DNA of 64,000 bases from Buddleja alternifolia (Eukaryota; Streptophyta; Magnoliopsida; Lamiales; Scrophulariaceae). The stretch is taken from contig CM033395.1 of NCBI GenBank assembly GCA_019426215.1, positions 1,867,501-1,931,500 of the forward strand, in the 5' to 3' direction. The notes under the pieces were generated by a model. That model did not search any database. It was given only the letters and a program-made list of their open reading frames with translations, and was not told the DNA's origin. Below are positions 36,630 to 48,722 of this stretch, one piece after another. The position numbers and the translations under genes were made by a program. The number at the start of each line of letters is the position of its first letter. Positions within the stretch are counted from its first letter, which is position 1.

Positions 36630-37193
36630 TTGGATCATATGTATCAAATTAATTAAAGTTTAGAATATGGGTACGATTGAAGTTTGATGAAAAGACTGAA
36701 ACTGCAAACCTTGCTGAGTTTCTTGAGAACTTTAAATTGTGGAATAACACCAATGAGCTGCCTCACAAACCAGACCCCCTTGATCCTCCAGATGTTGACG
36801 AGTAGCTGCCCTTAAGCCTGACTTTAGCCCTTAACCCCGAGGACAAGGTTATTCTGAAGGGGCGAGGAATGATACGAGCATTAGTATGGTCTAGTAGATT
36901 ATCTTTCACTTAGGGACTACACGATAGTTAACCACTCACTTAACAACCCATGATTTCCCATGTTCTATTTTACTTTTATCTATTTAATTATTAGTTAGTA
37001 GTATAAATAGGATTAGGACTCTTGTATTTGATATCAAGAATGAATATGCAGAATTATGTTTTCAAGTTTCTTCTTCTTCCTTTCTTCTTTGTCTATTTCT
37101 CGGGAGACCACCCATCTCGAATCGGGATAATCTATCAGAGACCTTACACTTTATTAACCAAGATTTTGAATAAGAAGGTTACTGTTGGTATCA
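36630..37193 (+). mobile_element. Ty3/gypsy 3' end: Pol tail, polypurine tract and one LTR
   Basis: 36680-36868 contains a decayed Pol C-terminus with the familiar EDKVILKG phrase, followed by a purine-rich AAGGGGCGAGGAA. The 324-bp LTR (36870-37193) begins TGATACGAGC and ends TGTTGGTATCA. The 5' part of the element is missing. Confidence 0.6.
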
Positions 37194-37297
37194 ATGGAAT
37201 GACGTTCATACATCTTAAATGATGAAATATTTTGGTTACCTTCGATAAGTTTTATTTATGTTAGTAAACATATTGATTCAAATTTATTTTTAAATAT

Positions 37298-37328
<31 letters not shown>

Positions 37329-37806
37329 TCGTATTCCCTATGTATCGTATCCCTTAATTTTTAAAATTTATCGTATTTCGTATTCGTATCGTACCCGTGT
37401 CCTTGTATCCGTATCCATACATCATATGTTAAGTATCTTTTAACATGTCTAAAGTTTCAAAAAATATTTATCTATATTTAGTTTAGGATTTAGGGTTTAG
37501 GGCATAGGTGTCCATTTATCATGAAGAATATCAATTTAATAATCACATAGTATACTTGTTAATTATTTGATATATATATAATCTACTGTTACTTTAATCT
37601 TACTCTAAAATGAATAATTAGCTATAATAATGAAATTTAATCTAATGATCAATGTCAATATGATTGATTATATTATAACAAATTCATAATTCTCATGTAA
37701 GTGTAAATAAATAAATAATACTAATTATAGATAAGTATAATTTAGTAATATTATAATATATACTGTATTAACATTTTTTGTCATTTAGCTTCAATAATAT
37801 AATAAA
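37194..37806. other. AT-rich spacer, no gene seen
   Basis: Contains a TA microsatellite at about 37300-37330 and a short run of CGTATC/CGTATT repeats at 37330-37420. Confidence 0.4.
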
Positions 37807-40145
37807 TGTGATACCCGAGGTTTCTTAATACTAAAAAAATTCACATAAGAGCCAAGTTTTATCTCATGTGTATACATAGGGGTTATGAGATAAAATAGAA
37901 TATGACAAGGGCTACGGGACCATACAGAAAATTGCCACCAAGACCTCATCACACCATATATATGTACACCTATCTATTCATTCATTTGCCTATCATTTCA
38001 ACTAACTCTTTCTTGCTCCAAACACACTATTCCTTTCCATTTTCACCTCTTTTAAGGTCTCAAATAGTTCAAGAGAACTAGCAAGAAGAGAAATCTCAAC
38101 CATAAGAAAATACATATCTTGCAAGTAATTTTCGAAGCAAAATCCTACTCTGGCAGTGTTTGTATCTTCGGTTTTTGAGGGATCAATATCTCAAAATAAT
38201 CCTAAGAGGACAAGGAACAACTCTATTAATTCCAAATTTTCTAATTAGTTCCTTAAAGTTCCAGAATCAGTCACCAAAGCACCACCACAGTGTGCAGTTT
38301 TCAATTTCAGAAACATGGCTTCATCTTCTTGTGCACAGAAATCCCACTTTCAGTGGTTTGATTATACATGAAAGACCATATTTGGAAACCTATATGAGTG
38401 TAGGTATCATTACAGGTAATTTTATTTGGAAATCTTTATGTAAACATTATAGAATTTGCATTTAAACCATCACTGCCACTAATCTCTTTTCAGTTCCAGA
38501 ATCAGTGTTCCATATTCAATTGCCCTTTTACCCCTTTTCCTTTACTCTGATTGTACATGCAAAACCACCTTTAGAATCCTTGTCCAGTGTAGATCTGTTA
38601 TATGGTAAAGTTTTCAGAAAAAGGATTCGAGAATAGTTCAAAAATGGCCACCAAAGAGTCCTTGTCAGTGTGCTGTTTTGATTTCCAGAAACTGTCATTC
38701 ATATATCTTTGCTTCGAAATCATCTTGTCCATGGTCAAATGGTAAATTCAAGACCATTAAGAAAAATCCCTATGCGTGTAGATGTTTATATTGGTAAGAA
38801 GTGCCGAGATACATAGTGTAATATGGTTAAAAAGTTGATTTTAGTAAAAGGTGGCAGGAGATGAGTTGCCTCCCAAAATTATAGTTATATGTCTTTCAAA
38901 ATTGGAAGGAATTTTTATCACGTCGTATATATATCTATATACTTGCATCATGCTTTGTACTTCATATGAAAATGAGTTTCAACGCTTTCAAAATCAAATC
39001 ATGAACTCATTTTAAATTAACCATCTCATGTTGCCAAATAATAACTGCATGAATGTTTCAAAGATATTTTGCGAGAAAAATTTTCCATGCATGTTTTGTG
39101 AAAATGATTTCAAGGAAAACATCGTTTTAATGAAATCCTAAAAAACTATTTGCTCGATTCGATATTCTATTGTGACCTAAAATGCTTCATTGCATCATTC
39201 GTGACATACGTGATTGCGTACTTGTTTCAAAAGCATTTTTTTTGCAAAGTGCTTTCAAAATAAACATCAGTTTTATGGATTTCGTGAAATTGCTCCATCA
39301 TGTGGTTCTTGTATCGTGATCATACATCGTGACTACATTTAAGTGATACGTGTTCCATATTATGTGGTTAAATATCGGGCCCAAGTGTCGGGCGTGGATA
39401 GGGCAGAGTTTGGCCGGTCAAGCATGAGTTTGCGGTCTTAAACGATTCCCGCTATCCACGGCCAAATCCTAACACCTAAAGACGGAGTGTTTTGAGGGTG
39501 AGTGGGTTCTAGATCGTGTGGCATACTGCGGTTATGACCAATCAGGCATCGCGAGCCTTCGTGGGGAGGTATAAGGTGATGACTTTTAAGCCGCGTTTTC
39601 AGGGGTGGTAAGGAAGAAGCAGCGGGACCTAAAGTGCCATGGGCGAGTCATCGAAAGCGATGGTATTGCTAACATGACCCCCTCCTGCTTAAGCGTGCTT
39701 TGTACGTGTTACTTGCATTGAACTGCTTGCAATTTAGATGCATGTTTTAAAACATAAGTATCATATCACTCATTGCTCAATTGTTCTTGTGAACGAAAAT
39801 TCAATATTCAATCATGTTTTCAATGATCCTTGAACAAAACTTTATCATGCATACACTGGTGCTCACTAAGTCTTTGCTTACGTATTTCACTACTTCCTTC
39901 CAGTTAGAGGTGACTTGAGCAGTGAGACTGGCTTGGAGGATCATGTGTAGACATGGATAATTCTAGACGTGACAATTGCAGATTAAGACATTGATAGTAA
40001 GTTTACTTTATCTGGTTGACGGTGTTAGGTTTGGGAACCTACTAGAAGTAGTTGAGTTGTTTAGAGATTTTGGATTGAACTGTTGTTTTGATAAGTTCAC
40101 GCTTTTAGATTTTGGCCCTTTAGGGTCTGATTTTGGGGCGTGACA
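37807..40145 (+). mobile_element. solo LTR, 2339 bp, TSD ATAAA
   Basis: ATAAA at 37802-37806 and 40146-40150 is a perfect 5-bp duplication. The ends are TGTGATACCCGAGG and CGTGACA, similar to LTRs of Tekay-like Ty3 elements. There is no internal domain, so this is one LTR left after recombination. A unit of about 240 bp (CCACCAAAG..., CAGTGTGC..., AGAAACATGG) is repeated about three times, degenerately, at 38265-38800. Confidence 0.8.
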
Positions 40146-40299
40146 ATAAATATATTGTATTTAATTATAGGCAACATATAACATTATAGTACTAATTCAC
40201 TAATATTTTATTATACACTCTTAATTCAATATATTGAACAGTTACATCTTCAAAAAAAAAATTAAATTACTTTTTCATTGTTATAAATCTATTAGCATC

Positions 40300-40639
40300 G
40301 AAAATTGTCGTTGCTATGACTTTTCGATTTGCATTCTGCAAGGAAATATTTCGTTGATAATAATAAAGTATATATATCTATTTATTTTTAATGAAATAAT
40401 TAACTAGGAATGCTGCAACGAATTATTTGGCTGGAGGTTCCCTCCAAAACTAAATTTTTTGATCAAAGTCAGCTACGAATATTTGCAAGGAAAATATTCC
40501 TAGCTGAACTTAGCAACGAAAAAATTCGTTGCAAATTGATACCACGAAACCCTTCTACCTTGCTAAAATCGTTGAGAATCACCAACGTATTAACCATCCT
40601 TGCTAATTTAGGTTGCTATTTCGATGTTTTCTAGTAGTG
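40300..40639. mobile_element. CACTA element terminus
   Basis: Ends TTTTCTAGTAGTG at 40639, the inverse of CACTACTAGAAAA. The preceding 300 bp carry subterminal motifs in both orientations (GCAACGAA, CGTTGC, GCTACGAA). The other end was not found and the left limit is arbitrary. It stops about 180 bp before the FT stop codon. Confidence 0.6.
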
Positions 40640-40821
40640 ATTACTATATATAGCTAAATGATGTTTAATTTTAGCTACGTAAACTTTAAGTAACATTTCA
40701 TTCATGACTAGATTGACAAAAATATAGATCAAAGGTAAATTTTATTATATAGTCATATATCATTTTTTTTTAAGCATCAAGATTTGTATCCTTTGACCTC
40801 GTCTTTGATCAAATATTGTAG

Positions 40822-43800
40822 TCATAAATTATTGTTTCGTCTTCTTCCACCGGTACCACTTTCCCTTTGAGAATTAAAATAAACTACAGCAACTGGAGAT
40901 CCAAGATTGTAGAGCTCAGCAAAATCTCTTGTGTTGAAGTTTTGGCGCCACCCTGGAGCATACACTGTTTGGCGCCCCAATTGGCGGAATAATACGAAAA
41001 CAAACCGATGGATCCCCATCGATGGTCGTGGACTTTCATAACAGACAATCTGTTGGCCTGAAAATATGTATATAACAAAGTCACAAAAAGAATATTGTTC
41101 GAAAATTGAAGCAATTCTTTGACAAACTTGATTTTATGTAGTATGTAAATGGTTCCTTGTGATAATAAACAAACTAAAAAGGGTAGAATTTTTTGATAAG
41201 TTAAACTTTGATGATTTGACCTAGTTATGAAAAGAATAATAATAGTCCGTAGGATATGAGTTGATTCCGATTGGTAAAAATAGTGCAATCAATCAATTTA
41301 ATTTAAAATCAATTTTTCAAAATTTATGGGTTCGACACGTTGAGAATAGGAAGGAGAAGCCAATTTTGCTACCACCTATGGAAAAGAAGTGGAAAAATTG
41401 TACCTTCTCCACCATCGTTGCCAACATATACATTAATACTAGGACATTCTATAGTAACATTTGAATACATTTCTTAGTGGTGGTCTTTTTATCATGTTAT
41501 TGTGGCATCTTTGCATCAAGAATGGGAAAATAAGACAACCTCACAGAATAAAATCACATACAAATGTTGCACAATGTTATAAAAGAAAAATAAAGAGATG
41601 CCTGAAGTCAAATTATTACAATCCATACATATTTTCATTTTCATCGGTCGTTATTATAAGATGAAATTCCTTCAAACGGAAAAGTAATGTTATCTTGTTT
41701 ATATAGTAGAAAACCAAATTTAAATTTCGTTCATAACGTTTCTTTTGAACGATATGGAAAACAAAATAACATATGTATATGCAGGAACTCATCTTATACC
41801 TGGTGGAAAACATAAATGATCTCGTGGATTACTCTATATGAAGTGATGACACGATGTACTATAAAACTGAATTTAAGTTAATTAGCTGGATTTGGCCGGA
41901 CCATAATCAACTAAAAAGTGTTATAAAACGATAGGTTACTCGCATATTGTTAAGCGATTATATGACAAAAACAATTCACTTTTCATGTGATTGGTTGATT
42001 CAACCAAATCCAATTTGAACTAATTAAGTTTCCCGTATGTACATGACAAATAAGGGCTAGATTAATTTTCTTTGAACTATAGATTGAATAGCACACCAAA
42101 AGCCCTAAATCTAATTACCACTCACCAAAGTTTGCTCCAGTAGTTTCTGGAATATCAGTCACCAACCTACATTATTCAAAATATTCTGTTGAGAGACATC
42201 ATAACAATATTAACAAAAAATAAATAGACTGAATATATTTACGAATAGAAAAGGTCTTATAAGTATATGGGATACGCTTACTCATACCAAATTGGTATTT
42301 GATTCTATGTCACCTCATCAAAATATATGAGATGACATCGTTACGGCCTAGGTAGTCATTTTAATTAATAGGACACGAAAAAATCTATGTTAGACCAAGT
42401 TCAATGGTCCTAGAGTCTATTTATGTCACACAGTTAGATGCACAAACATTTTTATAAAAGAAATAATTATTGATTTATCAAAAAAAATAATTTAGATTCT
42501 AAAATAAAATAAAATTATTGGATAATAACCATGCAAGTTACCTGCTTAAGAGAAGCCTTTGCCCGTATATGCAGAAAGGAAGATTATTACTTATATCCAT
42601 GGTCTTAAATTGTGGTTGAAATACCAAAAATTCGACCGAAATTTCGGGTTTCCTGGGATCCCGAAGCAAAATTTCACTTTCGATCCAATTTTACAGAATA
42701 TCCATCGAAATTTTGACCGAAACCTGAAAATTCCCGAAACTTTTATAGAAACTCGAATTTCCCAAAATTTAAAAATATTACTAAATTATTTTGCAGAATA
42801 TCTACCGAAATTTTGTCTGAAACACAATTTTTTCTATCGAATCTTGAAATTTTCCAAAATTTAAAGATAATATTAGATTATTTATATTTGAACATTTATG
42901 TTTAATTAGAACATGTAAAAGTTAATTTTAGATATTCTTTTTTTTTTCATTGGGACCACAATTATCGTGTACGAAAGTTGATGTGAAACGGAATATAATG
43001 ATTTTGATAAGAAAATTTTCATATGATTTTGAATAATATATTTTATGAAAATTGTTTTTGTTTTGTTTTAGTGAAGTTTTAAAGACTTTTGTTCGTTATT
43101 TACTTTTAAATTCTAATTATTTTAAATTTACGCCACAAATTTTACTCATACTAATTAACAAAGCCCACTATATATATTACACACAATATTATTAATGTAA
43201 ATTATACATAATAATATAAATTAAAGATACCCAAAATTTCATTTGAATTTTTTAATTATTTTTATAAATTTCTAAGATTTCTCTAGAATCAAAACCGAAA
43301 CTATGGATATCCTCGAAAGTTTCATAAATTGAATATCGTAAAATCTACAATAATATCGATATTTAATATCTTGCTTGTATCATTCTTTTCTTTTTTCTTT
43401 TCGTTTTTCTTTGGTTTCCTAGTACAAAGTATTATTCAATACATGTACTTTAGATTACGCGAAACACATATATCAAATTACAACTATTAATATTATCAAA
43501 AATTAATAAATTACAAGTATTGATTAATCTTGTATTTATTTGAACATGCAATCAGCGCCGCGTCGTCATAACTCCGGGGGGAAAGTTAGTGTACCAGACT
43601 ACCAAGAAGAGGGCTAGTGGCCCAGTGCCCTGTTACTGGAGAGAGAATCCAAGGGATTCCTCACTTTACAAGAGGTCTAGATTGTCCAGAAACCATTAGC
43701 CAAGGAAACATGGAAATGTATTGTGAGGTTTTGAAACTTATAATTTGTAGTTTCTTTGGGATGACTCTTTATATTCTTCAGTTTGTCGAAAAATCGTTCT

Positions 43801-44439
43801 TGGATTTTCAGCCTTGTTAATGGAAGTTAAACTCATTTTGGTTTGCTTTTTTTAAAAAAATAAAATAAAATCTTTTAACAATATAAAAATGATAGAGCAT
43901 TTAAATTATAATCTCACCAATGCAAGTATTCCCTCAGATAGGGATCACTAGGGCTTGGAGCATCAGGATCCACCATAACCTGCAAAGAGAAAAAAATCCC
44001 AGAAAAATACATATAGATAGAGACAGAGGCGGAGCAGGGCTGGTAGGGGCAGCCGCCTCCCTCAACTTTCAAAAAAATATTTTTACCCCAAAGCAATAAA
44101 AATATCAAGTTTCCCCCATTTTTTTGTAGTCGAGCCCCGGATGTAAAATCCTAGTTCCGTCCCTGGATAGAATTAGAAATAAATACGTATATACACACGT
44201 GTGAAGATGGAGAATTAATGATGATTTACCAGAGTGTAAAAGATACGAAGATCTTCCCCTCCAATCTCAACCCTAGGTTGGTTGATAACTTGACGGGGCC
44301 TAAATTCACATCCATTAGTCACTTCTCTGTTGATGTTGTTGTGGTTGTAAATCACTCTAAGCCCCATTGATCTTGTGAATGGCTCCAACACATCCCCTAT
44401 CACTCCTCCCACTACTAGAGGGTCCCTATCCCTAGGCAT
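40822..44439 (-). CDS. FT: FLOWERING LOCUS T-like florigen (PEBP family), 4 exons
   Basis: Exons: 44230-44439, 43918-43979 (62 bp), 42126-42166 (41 bp) and 40822-41057. All have GT-AG borders and sum to 549 nt, giving 182 residues with TGA at 40822-40824. The ATG is at 44437-44439. PEBP motifs: [74 protein letters not shown]-type rather than TFL1-type identity rests on Tyr in REYLHW (His in TFL1), Gln in YAPGWRQ and the LYN triad. Family knowledge: it is made in leaf phloem, moves to the shoot apex, and with FD and 14-3-3 promotes flowering. Introns are 250, 1751 and 1068 bp, and intron 1 holds a 142-bp hAT MITE. No disabling change is visible. A tuberisation or dormancy role of an FT paralogue cannot be excluded. 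Confidence 0.95.
42590..43390. repeat. repeat-like block in FT intron 2
   Basis: Many CCGAAATTT and TCGAAATTTT phrases, with GGATATCC-bearing text at 43305. It looks like an old repetitive element, but no terminal repeats or target duplication were found. Confidence 0.3.
44024..44165. mobile_element. small hAT MITE in FT intron 1 (142 bp)
   Basis: The ends are CAGAGGCGGAGCAGGGC and, inverted, CAGGGACGGAACTAGG, the family type of 30324-31437. Flanks GATAGAGA (44016-44023) and GATAGAAT (44166-44173) match at 7 of 8 bases, an hAT-sized duplication. Confidence 0.8.
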
Positions 44440-45083
44440 TAATTATATATATGTATATGTATATGTGATTTTTCTTCTTTTAACAGTAGAACTCACCTTA
44501 ATATACTGTAATACTGAATGCGCAGGACACATGCATGCCGCTCTTTGCAGGAGAACTATTTATACACAATACAACCCCGCCCCCCTACCCACCCCATGCA
44601 TGCACTATGCAGAGATCTCAAAAGCCATGAAAATAAAGAATCTGCCCCTTTTTTTCCATTCCTTTGTTTTTATAGATGTTCTTTTGAGTTTTGAGGATCA
44701 AGAGTCGCAATTCGATTGGTGCATATAAAACGGTAAAGCCAATGGGACAAAAATTAAAATGGGACCAGGTTTTATATTCTGAATGGGGCTATGGAACAAT
44801 TATTTGAGAAGAAGGCCAATAAAAAAGTTTGGCCCCACGCCATCGTCATTGCAAAATTCGTCCTATAGGCATTTGCCAAATTAATACTGTAATGGCAAAT
44901 TAGGACAGTGTTAGAATTTTCCCACAACATAAAAGGTTGTATTTAGGGTACATTGTGGGATTAATAGTTACATACTTGCCTCCCTTTAGGGTTTGTTATT
45001 CACAAGAGTTTAGGAATGTGCTAAAAAAGTTGTATTAATCCAATTATGTACCCAAACACAAAATTTTCAAATTATTTAGATAA

Positions 45084-45117
<34 letters not shown>

Positions 45118-45219
45118 AATGACGATTGAAGTGGTTCAATTATGACATTTAAGAGGGGGAAATAAATGTCTCCTGTGCTTGGGTTAGTAGCCCTGGGTCA
45201 AAAGGAAGGTAAAGATAAA
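44440..45219 (-). promoter_or_regulatory. FT upstream region
   Basis: About 780 bp between the FT ATG and palindromic element E. TATTTATACA (minus TGTATAAATA, near 44560-44570), about 125 bp upstream of the ATG, is a plausible TATA box. A TA microsatellite lies at about 45088-45112. No other gene seen. Confidence 0.4.
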
Positions 45220-45229
45220 TACAAGATTC

Positions 45230-45999
45230 GGGAAAATCGCATTTTCAGTCCCGTAAGTTTGCCCCGGTACACTTTTGGTCCCATAAGTTACGGGATTCTC
45301 ACTTTACGTCCCATATGTTTCACAAATTCTCACTTTTGGTCTCATCCGTCTATTTTTAACGGAAAATGGCACGTGAGTGGCACGTGCCCGGTTGCCAGCT
45401 GGTTTGGGGGGGGGGGGATTGTTCAATTTTCACTGTTTTGGGGCAAAATTTGAAATTTTGAAAAGCCGATTTGGGGCAAAATTTTGGAATTTGACAGCTG
45501 CCCATCTTCTTCTTCATTGCAGCAGTGAATTCCCAGTCATGGCAGCTGTGAATTTGCCTGGAAACGCGCGGGAGAAGGTCTTGTTTTGCTGTGAAAAAAT
45601 GACGTTGAAAATGGCTAAAATCGAGCCCAAATTCGCCGGAAAAACACCGACGTGGGTCCCTGAGTGCAATGCCATTAACACCGACTGAATTGCTGCTCGA
45701 AGCCGTCCTTAAATCGGTTGAGAAGACGATTTAAAAATTTCAGATTTTGCCCCAATTGACTTTTCAAAATTTCAGATTTGCCCCCAAACAGTGAAAATTG
45801 AACAATTCGCCCCCCCCCCCCCCAAACCAGCTGGCAACCGGCGCACGTGCCATCACGTGCCATTTTCCGTTAAAAATAGACGGATGGGACCAAAAGTGAG
45901 AATTTGTGAAACATATGGGACGTAAAGTGAGAATCCCGTAACTTATGGGACCAAAAGTGTACTGAGGCAAAGTTATGGGACTAAAAATGCGATTTTCCC
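45230..45999. mobile_element. Mutator-like palindromic element E, 10-bp TSD (770 bp)
   Basis: TACAAGATTC at 45220-45229 and 46000-46009 is a perfect 10-bp duplication. The ends are GGGAAAATCGCATTTTCAG and the inverse. Over its length it is a close reverse-complement copy of element D (34330-35096), including the middle with AAAACACCGACGTGGGTCCC. It lies about 0.8 kb upstream of the FT start. Confidence 0.92.
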
Positions 46000-46429
46000 T
46001 ACAAGATTCATATTGTGTGATCTAGAAATTCAAAAGGCAGGTAAAAAAAAATAACGAATGTGACATTCGTGAATTACCAAAAAAAAGTAACATCTAATTT
46101 TGCCAATTGAATAAACTACTTTGAGAATCTTAATCTACAAATCTAATCCTTTTCTTCTTAAACGTAATTTTCACTCTTTCAATAAGAACAGAAGAGAAAA
46201 AAGTTTTCATTCTTTTAGAGCTTTTTTGTTCTTGGCATCACATGTGTGAGTTCTACAACCTTCAAATATTCACATTCTTCGTCTACAATTTAACGTAGTT
46301 TTTGCCTATGTTGACCGGTTGATTTAGACTATTTTCAGTAAAAGCACAAAAAAGAGTATTAGTCACTTTTCAAATAATAAATATTGTGAAAGAAAAGAAC
46401 ATCACATATTTGATGCTTTGTTTAGTTAT

Positions 46430-46857
46430 GGAAAATCGCACTTTTGGTCCATAACTTTGGTCTTTTTCGATTTTGGTCTCATTCGTTATGGATTCTCACA
46501 TTATATCCTATAACTTTAAATTTTTCTCACGTTTGATCCCATTGAAGGATTCCGTCCAATATTTAACGGTCAACTCCGTTAGTCAACATTTTGATTGAAG
46601 TTTTCGGGCACAATTCGTGCATGAATGCTCTCACACACGAATTATATTCAATACCACGTGCATTCATGCACAAATTGTGCTCGAAAACTTCGGTCAAAAC
46701 ATTGACTAAAGGAGTTGACCGTTAAATATTGGACGGAATTCTTCAATGGGACCAAATGTGAGAAAAATTGAAAGTTATGGGATATAATGTGAGAATTCAT
46801 AACGAATGAGACCAAAATCGAAAAAGACCAAAGTTATATAGGATCAAAAGTGCAACC
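46430..46857. mobile_element. Mutator-like palindromic element F, 10-bp TSD (428 bp)
   Basis: GTTTAGTTAT at 46420-46429 and 46858-46867. The left end GGAAAATCGCACTTTTGGTCC-type text is mirrored by the right GGATCAAAAGTGCAACC. The arms run to a centre near 46645, where GTGCATGAATG and CATTCATGCAC face each other. Confidence 0.88.
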
Positions 46858-46867
46858 GTTTAGTTAT

Positions 46868-47635
46868 TTTACTTAATTAGGATTATAAAATTTTGTCAGT
46901 GAAGCCTATATCCCTAATAATTAAACTGAGGCCCAAAAATATTAGAGATGCTAAATTCTACTTCCACCAATCAGGTTTGCGTATTTATCTACTATCATGG
47001 TATTTGTTTGTTGTTTGTAAGTTAATATTAATTGTTAAGATTGATTGATATATTTGATATATTTATACATATAATTGATTAATTCAAAAAACATAATATG
47101 AAGAGGATGCTCCTCACGTTTTTGTTGCTTTATTTCGCCCTCTTTAATTAATTATAAAAACAATAACAATAACAACTTCATTAGTCTTCATTGTTTAATG
47201 AATTATTATTCGTTGGTTGAATACTTGAATCCCCCCACTCCATCCTTCATTCCCAACTCTCATCAACCAAATTATGATTATTTACTTATATAAAAATCAA
47301 TATTCCACTGTAAATTGAAAATAAATTATATATATATATATATATATAACTTGCATATTTACAAAAAGAGAAATATTATTTACAATGACACAAGATCAAA
47401 TAATAGTATCGAATGTCGAGATTATAAAGAGAATTTAATTGAACATGTCACTCTCAGAATCTTCCAATTTAAAAGTCGATACCACTTCATTTTCAAATGA
47501 AAATCATAAAGAGAGAGAAAGAACAAGAAAAATAAAGGGAAAACAGGTCCAGATTAATATTCCACTCAAATTGAAGGAAAAGGACTCCCAATTGGAACTC
47601 CTAGAGAACACAAATAGTGTTAATTCTTTTTGTTG
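46868..47635. other. AT-rich DNA, no gene seen
   Basis: Contains a TA microsatellite at about 47325-47348. The open frame at 47439-47786 runs into the TRIM element and is not credible as a gene. Confidence 0.4.
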
Positions 47636-47640
47636 TTCTG

Positions 47641-48156
47641 TGTTAGGATCAAGAATTTACCATGGACTAAAAACTATAATTATGGCTAATAACAGAACTG
47701 CAACTTTATTTCCATATATATTTGGCAGTGCAAAGCACCATATGGTTATGAAGTGGCTACACCCACATGAGCACCATGGAAGGTAGAAGCCCAACACAAT
47801 CATAATGCTCCAAAGTCAAAAGTATGCCGCAGCCAATAAACGCACAATTACAGTGCTGACAATAAATCCACAATCACCCCTAACCAATAGCATAAGAGTT
47901 AGACTCGAACCATGAACTCGCTCTGATACTAATTGTTAAGGTCAAACGCTTACCACTGGGAAAGCTATAGCTAATTACATATGCACAACTTTATTTTATT
48001 ATACAGTTGACAACGCTAAACACTAGATGACTATGAGATGGTTGCGCCCACATAAGCGCCATGGGGGGCAGAAGCCCGACACGATCATAGTGCCCCAGAG
48101 TCGAAGGGTGGTGCTGCGTATAAATACACAGTCACAGTGCTAGCAATAAATCCACA
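47641..48156 (-). mobile_element. TRIM retrotransposon, 516 bp, TSD TTCTG
   Basis: TTCTG at 47636-47640 and 48157-48161 is a perfect duplication. Two LTRs, 47641-47872 (232 bp) and 47934-48156 (223 bp), begin TGTTA and end AATCCACA. The interior is only 61 bp. On the minus strand it starts ATTAGTATCAGAGCGAGTTC, a tRNA-Met primer site. Too small to code for anything, so it must use another element's proteins. Confidence 0.88.
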
Positions 48157-48161
48157 TTCTG

Positions 48162-48722
48162 AAAAAATATTGATCAGAATATTTTCAATAAAGTGACCAT
48201 ATGTTTACATCCTAACTCTCGATCATATTTGTAATTTTAGACCCTATTTTTCAGAAAATAAAGTTTCATTTAATTCATTTTCAGAAGATGCTCTCAATTA
48301 GTAATACTTTTGCATTTAAAAACAAATGAAAATGTTTTCTCGAAATGACATGCCATTAATTTTGAATAATCAGATACTAATTTCTTACTCCATGTTCTGA
48401 AAATATTTTGATAAAATTGAAAATGAATAATATATATGAATTAAACGATAACTTTTGCCTTTAGTTTTGAATTTCTTAAAATATGATTAATTCTTCTCAT
48501 GTAGTAAATCTTAAGATCTAGATTTCAAGCCCCACAAGTCGTATGATGAGGTCTAGAGATGAAAAAGGTATGTGAAATGACCAGATATTTTTTCAAGTCA
48601 TGTGAAATTGGACCAAAGGTAAAAAGATAACAACCTTAAACATCGATCTATCAATTAAACCAACTTTTTTTCCCTTTTTTGCCAACTGGCATATAAATAG
48701 ATTTTGTCAGATGGCTAGAATT
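48162..48722. other. intergenic, no gene seen
   Basis: AT-rich. No reading frame, terminal repeat or RNA gene recognised. Confidence 0.4.

Noticed and set aside
44375..44728. 117-codon plus-strand frame opposite FT exon 1
   Set aside because: It is a shadow of the FT first exon and promoter. The minus frame has the PEBP motifs.
47890..47960. tRNA-like sequence on the minus strand (GTGGTAAGCG ... GGTTCGAGTCT)
   Set aside because: It is explained by the TRIM primer-binding site and LTR edge. No cloverleaf folds.
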